32,795 bases of DNA from Longimicrobium sp. (GTDB lineage Bacteria; Gemmatimonadota; Gemmatimonadetes; Longimicrobiales; Longimicrobiaceae): NCBI GenBank assembly GCA_036387335.1, contig DASVTZ010000143.1, positions 1-32,795 of the forward strand, given 5' to 3'. Below are positions 25,511-32,222 of the stretch, one piece after another. The number at the start of each line of letters is the position of its first letter. Positions within the stretch are counted from its first letter, which is position 1. Under the pieces are notes generated by a model that worked only from the letters and a program-made list of their open reading frames with translations, had not been told where the DNA came from and searched no databases. Position numbers and translations under genes: made by a program.

Positions 25511-26293
25511 CTACCGTACTCCCGCCGCCGCGAGCACCGCCTGGTGCACCCGGCCGTTGCTGGCGACGACGCCGGCCCACGACGGATGCGGCTGGTTGTA
25601 GCGGAAGGGCACGCCATCCAGCCCCGTGACGCGCCCGCCCGCCTCGCGCACGATCACCTCGGCGCCGCACACGTCCCACTCGTTCTTGGGGCCGAACGAG
25701 ACGATGGCGTCGCCCGTGCCGTCCGCCACTTTGACCATCCTGTACGCGGTGCTCCCCAGCGGATGCAGCGTGCAGCTCTCCCCGACTCCATCCATCTCCC
25801 CCCGGCGCAGCTCGGAGCGCGAACAGAGGACGCGCGGCATCCCGTCTCCGTCCGAGACGTGGATGGGCGCGCCGTTCAGCCACGCGCCGCCGCCCTCGAT
25901 CGCGTGGTACACCTCGCCGGTGGCGGGATTGCACACCACGCCCAGCACCGCCCGGTCCCCCTCCACCAGCCCGATGCTGATGGCGAACTCGGCGATCCCC
26001 TGCACGAACGAGTTTGTGCCGTCGATGGGGTCCACCACCCAGAGCCGCTCGCGTCCCAGGCGCTCGGGGGAGTCGGCGGTCTCCTCGGAGAGCCACCCGT
26101 ACTCCGGCCGCCCGCCGATCAGCACCTCGCGGATCACGCGGTCCGCCTCCACGTCCGCATCGGTGACGGGCTGGTCGGCGTCCTTGTAGCGCACCTCCAT
26201 TTCCGCGCGGAACGCGCGTCGGATTACCTCCGTCGCCGCCCGTGCGGCGCGGATGGCGAGCTCGAGGTCGGACTGCAGATCGATCGGCTGCAT
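25511..26293 (-). CDS. Inositol-monophosphatase family phosphatase
   Basis: 260 residues. The Mg-dependent, Li-sensitive phosphatase signatures are present: KDADQPVTDADVEADRVI, LSEETAD (metal glutamates), WVVDPIDGTNSFVQGI and EWDVCGAEVIVREAGG. Substrates in the family include inositol phosphates, histidinol phosphate, fructose bisphosphate and PAP. WVVDPIDGTNSFVQGIAEFAISIGL (in pieces) resembles HisN or SuhB types, but I cannot decide. No other histidine or inositol gene is nearby. It starts at ATG 26293 downstream of a family E repeat. Confidence 0.9.
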   Translation of the reverse strand: MQPIDLQSDLELAIRAARAATEVIRRAFRAEMEVRYKDADQPVTDADVEADRVIREVLIGGRPEYGWLSEETADSPERLGRERLWVVDPIDGTNSFVQGIAEFAISIGLVEGDRAVLGVVCNPATGEVYHAIEGGGAWLNGAPIHVSDGDGMPRVLCSRSELRRGEMDGVGESCTLHPLGSTAYRMVKVADGTGDAIVSFGPKNEWDVCGAEVIVREAGGRVTGLDGVPFRYNQPHPSWAGVVASNGRVHQAVLAAAGVR

Positions 26294-26325
26294 CAGCTTT
26301 CGGTGTGTATCCAGGAACAGCAGGG

Positions 26326-26456
26326 CTCACGCGGAGACGCGGAGACGCCGAGGAACTGCAACTGCGGGGCTCACACAGAGACACAGAGACACAGAGGAAG
26401 AACAGCAAGAAAGGGTTCTCTGCGTCTTGCAGGTCCCTCTGTAGCCCTCTGTGTGA
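26326..26456. repeat. Family E repeat copy 2
   Basis: CTCACGCGGAGACGCGGAG at 26326, then GAGGAACTGCAACTGCGG, then three ACACAGAG-type units, and CTCTGTGTGA at the right end (26456). It matches the reverse complement of the right half of copy 1 at 2295-2467, and has only one GCGGAGAC arm. Confidence 0.8.
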
Positions 26457-26477
26457 TGCTTTTCCCGCATCCGCAGA

Positions 26478-26517
26478 AGCGAAAGCGGAGCCAGGTGATC
26501 CCGGCTCCGCCCTCGCT
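26478..26517 (-). terminator. Hairpin downstream of the S8 peptidase gene
   Basis: Inner stem GCGGAGCC (26485-26492) pairs with GGCTCCGC (26503-26510) around a 10-nt loop. An outer pair AGCGA/TCGCT extends it with a small bulge. On the minus strand it is followed by TTTCGCTTCT and lies 25 bp past the S8 stop, so it is probably its terminator. Confidence 0.6.
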
Positions 26518-26541
26518 CCTCAACTCACGATCCGCCAAACG

Positions 26542-28005
26542 TCAGGGGAGTTCGCCGCTGCTGCCGGGGCAGTAGTACGACGTGGAGCCGGTGCCGGTCG
26601 CACCGCTGCTGTCCGTGACCGTGGCCGACACGACTATGTTCCTGGCGATGGTGCCGCAGATGACGTAGGCGTCGCTGAAACCGTTGGCGTCGCTCGCCTC
26701 GCTGGCGCGCGTCCATTCGAAGCTGTACCCGGAGCCGGTGCCGCCGGAAGCGCTGGCCCAGCAGTACCCACTGCCCTCGTCGCACGTGACCGAAACGACC
26801 GGCGCGCCGCCTCCCGGAGGCGTCGTGGTCCCGCCGGTGATGAAGCCCATGTACAGCAGCCGGTTCGGCGAGTTGGAGCCGGGGCTCGACACGTAGTTCT
26901 TGGACGACATGTCGTTGATGGCGTACGCCACGTCCACCGGTAGTGCGCCCGGGTTGTACTCCAGGTACATCGCGGCCACGCCCGCCACGTGCGGCGAAGC
27001 CATGGAGGTGCCGCTGATCGTGTTGGTAGCGTAGTCCCCCGTGCTCCAGGCGGAGGTGATGCTGACACCCGGCGCGAACAGGTCCAGGCAGAGTCCGTAG
27101 TTGGAGGTCGAGGCGCGGGTATCCGACGAGTTAACCGAGCCCACGGTGAGCGCCGCCGTCACGCGCGCCGGCGAGTAGTTACAGGCGTTGGCCCCGTTGT
27201 TCCCCGCGGCCACCACGTAGGTGACGCCCGCGTTGATGGAGTTCTGCACCGCCTGGTCCACCGCGCTGTTCGCCCCGCCGCCCAGGCTCATGTTGGCCAC
27301 CGACCACGTGGTGCGGTTGGCGGTCACCCAGTCCACACCCGCGATCACGCCGCTCCAGCTCCCGGACCCGTTGCAGTCCAGCACGCGCACGGACACCAGG
27401 CTCACGCCCTTCGCGGCGCCGTACGTGCTCCCGCCCGCGGTGCCGGCGACGTGCGTGCCGTGGCCGTTGCAGTCCTGCCCGTTCCACCCGTCGCCGACGG
27501 CGTCGTAGCCCACCGTCGCCCGCCCGCCGAAGTCGGAGTGCGAGGTGCGAATCCCCGTGTCCAGCACGTACAGCGTCACCCCCGCGCCCGTGCGGTTGTA
27601 GGTGTAGTTGCCGTCCAGCGGACGGCTGCGCTGATCAATGCGGTCGAGCCCCCACGGCGCGCCGCTCTGCGTGGCGGTGGCCTCCACCAAGCCGTCCTGC
27701 TCGATGAGCTCGACCTGCGGGTTGTTGCGGAGCGCGTTGAGCTGCGCCGCGTTCAGCTTCGCGGCGAAGCCGTTGAGCGCGGCTTGATACACGAAGCTCG
27801 GCGCCGCGCCCACGGCTCGCGCCGCCGAACGGGCGGATGCGCCCTTTTTGAGGACGACGATGTACTGGTCCTTGATCGGCGCTCCCGCCGGTGCGACGGA
27901 CGCGCTCGGTGCCGGGCTGGCGACCGGCGCGACTGGCGTCTGGTCCGAACAGGCGGCGAGGGCCACGGCCAGGCCTCCCAGCATTACTACGGTACTGCGG
28001 TGCAT
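26542..28005 (-). CDS. Subtilisin-like (S8) serine peptidase lipoprotein
   Basis: 487 residues. A lipoprotein signal ends at C19 (AVALAAC). Residues about 45-110 are an I9-type propeptide (DQYIVVLKKGASARSAARAV, LNGFAAKLNAAQLNAL), which acts as chaperone and inhibitor. The catalytic domain has D149 (YVLDTGI), H182 (NGHGTHVAG), oxyanion N269 (AAGNNG) and S334 (SGTSMASPH), the proteinase K-like arrangement. A Thr/Pro/Gly linker leads to a C-terminal beta domain of about 85 residues with four cysteines (C408, C415, C450, C479). GGAG lies about 9 nt before ATG 28005. It stands alone, with terminator-like hairpin behind it and a short palindrome in its leader. Confidence 0.95.
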   Translation of the reverse strand: MHRSTVVMLGGLAVALAACSDQTPVAPVASPAPSASVAPAGAPIKDQYIVVLKKGASARSAARAVGAAPSFVYQAALNGFAAKLNAAQLNALRNNPQVELIEQDGLVEATATQSGAPWGLDRIDQRSRPLDGNYTYNRTGAGVTLYVLDTGIRTSHSDFGGRATVGYDAVGDGWNGQDCNGHGTHVAGTAGGSTYGAAKGVSLVSVRVLDCNGSGSWSGVIAGVDWVTANRTTWSVANMSLGGGANSAVDQAVQNSINAGVTYVVAAGNNGANACNYSPARVTAALTVGSVNSSDTRASTSNYGLCLDLFAPGVSITSAWSTGDYATNTISGTSMASPHVAGVAAMYLEYNPGALPVDVAYAINDMSSKNYVSSPGSNSPNRLLYMGFITGGTTTPPGGGAPVVSVTCDEGSGYCWASASGGTGSGYSFEWTRASEASDANGFSDAYVICGTIARNIVVSATVTDSSGATGTGSTSYYCPGSSGELP

Positions 28006-28036
28006 TGAGCGTTCTCCAGATGAAAGTGGATGATTC

Positions 28037-28053
28037 CGTGATCCAGGATCACG
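28037..28053. promoter_or_regulatory. 17-bp palindrome upstream of the S8 peptidase gene
   Basis: CGTGATCC-A-GGATCACG is perfectly symmetric around one base, 32-48 bp upstream of the S8 start. It is a candidate operator in the promoter or leader. No known factor is recognised. Confidence 0.4.
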
Positions 28054-28234
28054 AGCCTCGTCCTACGCACAATACAGTTCAAAAACGTACTTTTCCAAAG
28101 CTGTTGAAATATGCGGAGATACACCCACTCCCCAAAAATTCTTCAACGCAGGCGTGCTGCAAACCAGTGCACCTGTCGACCAATTCAGTGCGCAGCTTGT
28201 CACGAAGAGTATGGTCAAGGCCCGTGAGACATTC

Positions 28235-28273
28235 CTCCGTGACCTTGCAGTTCCCTCTGTGCCCTCTGTGTGA
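28235..28273. repeat. Partial family E repeat
   Basis: TCCTCCGTGACCTTGCAG followed by TTCCCTCTGTGCCCTCTGTGTGAC corresponds to one arm of copy 1 (GTTCCTCCGCG, CTCTGTGT). It is the only recognisable part of the 28054-28288 gap, which is locally AT-richer (28070-28200) and shows no gene. Confidence 0.6.
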
Positions 28274-28288
28274 CGGTCTTAAATAAAC

Positions 28289-28321
28289 TCGCCCCCGGCA
28301 CCATGGCGGCACCGGGGGCGA
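28289..28321 (-). terminator. Rho-independent terminator of the TPR/cutA operon
   Basis: TCGCCCCCGG (28289-28298) pairs with CCGGGGGCGA (28312-28321) around a 13-nt loop. On the minus strand the hairpin is followed by GTTTATTTAA, a T-rich tail. It begins 19 bp after the TPR stop at 28341. Confidence 0.85.
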
Positions 28322-28340
28322 AGTCGTGGAGACAACACGG

Positions 28341-28994
28341 TCAGCGGTTCGATGTCTCGCGAGAGAGGCGGTACATCTCGGCGGCGCGCTCCGGGTTGCC
28401 CTTGCGGTCGTACGCGATGCCCATGGCGTAGTAGGCGCGCGAGTTCTCGGGCTGAAGGCGGACGGCTTCCTCCAGCGCCTCGATGGCGGCATCCGATTCG
28501 GCGAGCTGGTTGAGCGCCTCGCCGAGGATCAGGTACGCGGGGACGGAGGTGCCGTCCAGCTCCACCGCGCGGCGAAGGGCGGTGACGGCGGCGGCGTACA
28601 CGCCACGCTTGTAGAGCGCCGTGCCGAGCTGCAGGTGAACCTCGAACGAGTCCGGCGCCAGGCGCTGGGCGCGGCGCAGCTCCTTCTCCGCCGCGTCGAA
28701 CTTGCGCTGCGCGGCGAGGGCGGCGCCCAGCCCCGTCACCGCGCGCACCAGGTCCGGGCTGACGGCGATCACGGCGCTGTACGCCTCGGCGGCCTCGGCG
28801 GCGCTGCCGGCGGCGGCCAGCTCGTCCGCACGGTCCAGCCGGGCGAGGAGGGCGTCGTCCAGCGGCTCGTCTACCACGGCGGCGCGTGCGGGTGCGCGCC
28901 GCGGGCCGCGCGTGGCGCGCGCGGGCCCGGCATCCTGCCCCGTCTCCGGCGGAAGGTCTTCCCCATCTGTGTCTCTGCTATTCCGGACCATCAT
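28341..28994 (-). CDS. Tetratricopeptide-repeat protein
   Basis: 217 residues. A charged, disordered N-terminus (about 1-45) precedes five or so TPR units: LDRADELAAAGSAAEAAEAYSAVIAVSPD, AVTGLGAALAAQRKFDAAEKELRRAQRLAPDS, VHLQLGTALYKRGVYAAAVTALRRAVELDG, AYLILGEALNQLAESDAAIEALEEAVRLQPEN and AYYAMGIAYDRKGNPERAAEMYRLS (shown in part). The W4-L7-G8-Y11-A20-F24-A27-P32 pattern is clear. There is no signal peptide, so it is likely a cytoplasmic protein-interaction scaffold. It starts inside the 3' end of cutA (17-bp overlap; a second ATG lies at 28991). Specific partners are unknown. Confidence 0.85.
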   Translation of the reverse strand: MMVRNSRDTDGEDLPPETGQDAGPARATRGPRRAPARAAVVDEPLDDALLARLDRADELAAAGSAAEAAEAYSAVIAVSPDLVRAVTGLGAALAAQRKFDAAEKELRRAQRLAPDSFEVHLQLGTALYKRGVYAAAVTALRRAVELDGTSVPAYLILGEALNQLAESDAAIEALEEAVRLQPENSRAYYAMGIAYDRKGNPERAAEMYRLSRETSNR

Positions 28995-29364
28995 CCACCC
29001 TGGTTGCGCGGGGGAGCTCCGCCCCTCCCCCCTGCTGGTGCTCCGTCTCTTCCAGCACCCACTTCCGGTACGGCTCGGCCACGTCCGTCAGTGTCGTGGC
29101 GATCAGCTCCGGCACCTCGTACGGGTGAAGCTCGGCCGCCCGGCCGAAGAGGCGCTCCACCAGCGCGCGCCGCGTCTTGAGCAGCACCTGCACCTCGCCA
29201 TCCGCCCTCACCTCCCCCTCCCAGCGGTACACCGACACCACACCCGGCACCACGTTCGCGCACGCGGCGAGCCGCTCCTGAACCAGCGTCCGCCCGATCC
29301 GCTCCCCCGTGGCCGCGTCCGGCGCCGTCATCAGCACCAGTGCCAGTTCCGGACCGCCGCTCAT
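28978..29364 (-). CDS. cutA: Divalent-cation tolerance protein CutA
   Basis: 128 residues. The trimeric ferredoxin-like CutA1 fold is recognised by LALVLMTAPDAATGERIGRTLVQERLAACANVV (in pieces), SVYRWEGEVRADGEVQVLLKTRR and ELHPYEVPELIATTLTDVAEPYRKWV. The HPYEVPE and CxNV elements are family markers. Originally linked to copper tolerance in E. coli, its real role is still unclear. A C-terminal tail (EETEHQQGGGAELPRATRVDDGPE in part) is extra. It starts 4 bp after the next TPR gene and overlaps the previous one. Confidence 0.93.
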   Translation of the reverse strand: MSGGPELALVLMTAPDAATGERIGRTLVQERLAACANVVPGVVSVYRWEGEVRADGEVQVLLKTRRALVERLFGRAAELHPYEVPELIATTLTDVAEPYRKWVLEETEHQQGGGAELPRATRVDDGPE

Positions 29365-29368
29365 GCTG

Positions 29369-29818
29369 CTACGGCTCCGCTCCCACGGGGAGCGGGCCGT
29401 CGTCGCCGGTCAGCTCCGCCAGCGTGGCACGCGCGTGCGAGATGTGCCGCTGCGCGTGGGGCGACGACGGCGGGCGTGCGAGGAATGCCCGCAGGTGCGC
29501 GATCGCCTCGTCCGTCTGCGCCTGCTGGAGGAGGAGGAACGCCAGCCCGTAGTGGGCTCCAGACGCGTGCGGCTTCAGCTCCAGGACGCGGCGGTACGTC
29601 TTCATCGCCTCGTCCGTCATCCCGATGCGGGTGTACGTCACCGCGATCTGCTGCAGGACGTCCGTGTCGTTCGGGCTTTCGCGCAGGGCGAGCCGGAACG
29701 AGGTGAGCGCCTCGTGGAACTTCTCGTCCTGCAGGAGGACGGTCCCCTCCTCGTAGTAGTCCGGATCCCGCGCGTCCGAGCCAGGTCGGCCGTGGATGAT
29801 CTTGTTGAACCAGGACAT
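29369..29818 (-). CDS. Small tetratricopeptide-repeat protein
   Basis: 149 residues from ATG 29816-29818 (MSWFNKIIHGRPG). The frame is open to 29911, but that extension is proline-rich with no family look. Three TPR-like units: YYEEGTVLLQDEKFHEALTSFRLALRESPND, VLQQIAVTYTRIGMTDEAMKTYRRVLELKPHA and AHYGLAFLLLQQAQTDEAIAHLRAFLARPP (in part). Cytoplasmic by appearance. It is first of a three-gene run with cutA and the other TPR protein. No function can be assigned. Confidence 0.8.
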   Translation of the reverse strand: MSWFNKIIHGRPGSDARDPDYYEEGTVLLQDEKFHEALTSFRLALRESPNDTDVLQQIAVTYTRIGMTDEAMKTYRRVLELKPHASGAHYGLAFLLLQQAQTDEAIAHLRAFLARPPSSPHAQRHISHARATLAELTGDDGPLPVGAEP

Positions 29819-29948
29819 TCCGGTTTCGATAAGCGTGTGCTCGGGGACCGGACCGAAGCCAGGTGGAGGGTGCCGCCGGGCCCCGTGGAGCCCATGCGGC
29901 AAGGGTCCCAAGTTACCCGCGAAGGGGTGGGGTGCGCAACCGAATCCG

Positions 29949-30584
29949 TCAGCGCGCCGGTGCCCCCGCCGTGGGGCCGGGCTTCTTCGCCACCACCACT
30001 CCTTCCTGCTCCAGGAGCACCTCCGCGCCCAGCCAGCGGAGCTCCTCCGACGCGCCCTCCGGCGCGGGGTCCAGCACCAGCCGCGTCCCCGGCGCCAGCA
30101 CGCGCACCGCCTCCGTGAGCGGCGTCTCCGCCCCGCCGGTGAGCGCCACGCCGCGCAGCATCCCGCCGCGCACGGGGAGCGCCGGGCCGCCCGCGACGCG
30201 GCTCACCCCGGGCGCGCCGTCTTCGCGGACGGGGTGCGCGGTGAAGGCGATCACCTGCAGCCCCGGCACCAGGGCGGCGATGGCGGGAGCAAGCTCCGCG
30301 CCCGGGCCGGCCAGCAGCACGGTGCCGCCCGCTCCCGCCAGTCCCAGCAGCGCCGCCAGCCGCACCGCCGCGTCCGGGTCGGGCGCGGCCGCGGGCGTGG
30401 GCGCGGATTCGGCGACGCGCAGGTCGACGGTGCCATCCTCGATCGGGTACATCTCGCGGCAGTTGGAGCAGCCCAAGCTTCCCTGCACCACCCGCCGCTC
30501 CTCCAGCCGGTCCGCAAGGAGGATCAGCCCGAGATCAGGGCCGCAGCGCGGGCAGGTGAGGATGTCGGTGAGGAGGATGTGCAT
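29949..30584 (-). CDS. Trm112-like zinc-ribbon protein with a methyltransferase-like C-terminal part
   Basis: 211 residues from ATG 30582-30584. Residues 1-55 are a Trm112/YcaR-like ribbon with C11-P-R-C14 and C39-S-N-C42, then REMYPIEDGTVDL. The rest (about 70-205) is alanine/glycine-rich: GGTVLLAGPGAELAPAIAALVPGLQVIAF resembles the first strand and glycine loop of class I methyltransferases, and VRVLAPGTRLVLDPAPEGASEELRWLGAEVL a later part. The glycine loop is incomplete, so I would not call it an active enzyme. It may be a Trm112-type activator fused to a degenerate methyltransferase. The open frame continues upstream only through repeat DNA. Confidence 0.7.
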   Translation of the reverse strand: MHILLTDILTCPRCGPDLGLILLADRLEERRVVQGSLGCSNCREMYPIEDGTVDLRVAESAPTPAAAPDPDAAVRLAALLGLAGAGGTVLLAGPGAELAPAIAALVPGLQVIAFTAHPVREDGAPGVSRVAGGPALPVRGGMLRGVALTGGAETPLTEAVRVLAPGTRLVLDPAPEGASEELRWLGAEVLLEQEGVVVAKKPGPTAGAPAR

Positions 30585-30677
30585 GGTGGTGGTGGATCGG
30601 CGGTCAGGTGCGGCCGAGGTGGGCCAGGGTGGACTGGGGCGGGCCCGGCGGTTGAAACCGCTGCAACAACCGCGGGA

Positions 30678-31084
30678 AGCCTGCCTTCGCAGGCTCCGCG
30701 CGGGCGGGGTCGGTGCGGGAGGCGGGCACCGGTGCCGCGGCGCGATCGCCGGGGGATGAAAACCGGCGCCGAAACGGGGCGCCGAAAACCGGGGGATGAA
30801 TCCCCCGGCTGGAACCACGGGAAGCCCACTGAAGTGGGCTCGCGCTCCACGACCAGTCCGCGCAGGCGGACTTTGTGAGGTTCCAGCGGCGAGTTCATTC
30901 GCTCGTGGACGCCGGCCTCGGCGCACCACGGGGCACGGGCAGCCACGCGGGGCTGCCCCTACGAGGCACCGGCGCGGGCGGCAAAGATTTGGGGTGGGCG
31001 CGATGAATCGCGCCCCTGCCACGGATCTCGCCCGGGAGTCCGCGCAGGCGGACTTTGCGCTGTTGTAGCCGCGACTTTAGTCGC
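30678..31084. repeat. Array of at least eight short hairpins
   Basis: The 30585-31106 gap has no gene but carries closely spaced perfect stems: 30678-30695 (AGCCTGC/GCAGGCT), 30764-30784 (CGGCGCC/GGCGCCG), 30789-30808 (CCGGGGGAT-GA-ATCCCCCGG), 30823-30840 (AGCCCACT-GA-AGTGGGCT), 30855-30872 (AGTCCGC/GCGGACT), 30937-30958 (GGGCAGCC/GGCTGCCC), 30996-31015 (GGGCGCGAT-GA-ATCGCGCCC), 31037-31054 (same stem as 30855) and 31071-31084 (GCGACT-TT-AGTCGC). Stems differ in sequence but three share the GA loop. Confidence 0.85.
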
Positions 31085-31106
31085 CCTCCGGGCAACCCCG
31101 GGGCCA

Positions 31107-31487
31107 TCACCACATCGGGCGGGGGGAGTACTGGGCCCACTGGTTGGGGGTCTCCCAGACGCGGATGTAGGCGAGGTGCTCGCCGTCGGGGCCGAGGCGG
31201 TCGCGCATCTGCTGGAAGATCCAGCGGGCCTGGTTCTCGGCGCTCGGCTCCAGCTCGGTGAAGGGCGGGAGGTCGTTGATGTTCTCGTGGTCCAGGTGCT
31301 CGGCGATGGCGCGGAGATGGCGCTTGGCCTCCGTGAAGTCGAAGGCCATCCCCCCCTCGCCCACGTCCTCAAAGGCGAGGCCGGCCTCCACGACGTAGTG
31401 GTGGCCGTGCAGCTTCTCGCACTTGCCGCGGTAGTTGCGCAGGAAGTGGGCGGAGTCGTAGTGGGCCTTGACGTTCAGCAGGAACAT
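31107..31487 (-). CDS. queD: 6-carboxy-tetrahydropterin synthase QueD
   Basis: 126 residues from ATG 31485-31487. Zinc ligands H14, H27 and H29 (DSAHFL, KLHGHHY) and catalytic C23 are seen. The spacing C-x3-H-G-H matches QueD, not the C-x5-H-G-H of animal pyruvoyl-tetrahydropterin synthase. Later MAFDFTEAKRHLRAIAEHLDHENIND and ENQARWIFQQMRD are family motifs. QueD turns dihydroneopterin triphosphate, made by FolE two genes upstream, into 6-carboxytetrahydropterin on the way to preQ0. It begins 4 bp after the SDR gene. A reading from 31553 would overlap that gene and lacks family similarity. Confidence 0.92.
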   Translation of the reverse strand: MFLLNVKAHYDSAHFLRNYRGKCEKLHGHHYVVEAGLAFEDVGEGGMAFDFTEAKRHLRAIAEHLDHENINDLPPFTELEPSAENQARWIFQQMRDRLGPDGEHLAYIRVWETPNQWAQYSPRPMW

Positions 31488-31491
31488 GGCG

Positions 31492-32208
31492 CTATGCGGC
31501 GGCCTCCACCGCGATGTAAGGAAGCTGCACGTGGCGCGGCTGCACGGCCGCAAAGAGCACCACGCGCGCCACGTCTTCCGCGCGCAGCATCGCCGCGCGG
31601 TCGGGAAGGTCGGCGCGCGAATCGGGGTCGATCGGGTCCCAGAGCGGGGTGTCGGTGGCGGCGGGCTCCACCAGCGTGGCGCGCACGCCCGTGCCGCGCA
31701 CCTCCTGAAGGAGAACCTCGTGAAGGCCGCGCTGCCCGAACTTCGAAGCCGAGTACGCCCCGTTCTCCGGGTACGCCACGCGCCCCGCCACAGAGCCGAT
31801 CTGGATGATGTGGCCCGACCCCCGCTCCAGCATCAGCGGGAGGAAGGCGCGCACCAGCAGGAAGGGCGCGCGCAGGTTGGCGGCGATCTGCGCGTCGAAG
31901 GAGGCGGGCTCCGTCTCCGCGAGGCGCGCGAGGGCGAAGGCGCCGGCGGCGTTCACCACCAGGTCCGGCGCGTCGCCCAGCAGCTCGCCGACGTAGGTGG
32001 CCAGCGTGTGCACCGCGGACGGGTCGGAGACGTCGGTGGGCATAGCGTGGCCGCCCACCTCCTCGGCGGCGCGGGCGAGGGCGTCGCCGCCGCGCGCGAC
32101 CATCCCGACCCACGCGCCGCTCTCCGCCAGCGCGCGCGCCACCGCGAGCCCGATCCCGCGCGACGCGCCCGTCACCAGCGCCGTCCTCCCCCGCATCGAG
32201 TCGTCCAT
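31492..32208 (-). CDS. Short-chain dehydrogenase/reductase
   Basis: 238 residues. Classical SDR: cofactor loop TGASRGIG (13-20), D59-V structural motif, NAAG (86-89), catalytic S139, Y152 and K156 (GAYSASKFG), then VRATLVEPAATDTPLW. R39 in the GMVARGGD turn suggests NADP(H) preference. Substrate unknown. Its place between folE and queD, 14 and 4 bp from them, suggests a pterin substrate (sepiapterin reductase or dihydropteridine/dihydromonapterin reductase types are SDRs), but that is only inference. Start at ATG 32208; M5 at 32196 is an alternative. Confidence 0.9.
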   Translation of the reverse strand: MDDSMRGRTALVTGASRGIGLAVARALAESGAWVGMVARGGDALARAAEEVGGHAMPTDVSDPSAVHTLATYVGELLGDAPDLVVNAAGAFALARLAETEPASFDAQIAANLRAPFLLVRAFLPLMLERGSGHIIQIGSVAGRVAYPENGAYSASKFGQRGLHEVLLQEVRGTGVRATLVEPAATDTPLWDPIDPDSRADLPDRAAMLRAEDVARVVLFAAVQPRHVQLPYIAVEAAA

Positions 32209-32222
32209 TTCCGTCCCCGTGG

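Noticed and set aside
31107-31487. Pyruvoyl-tetrahydropterin synthase of biopterin synthesis
   Set aside because: The catalytic Cys is four residues before the first His of HGH, as in QueD; animal-type PTPS has a longer spacing.
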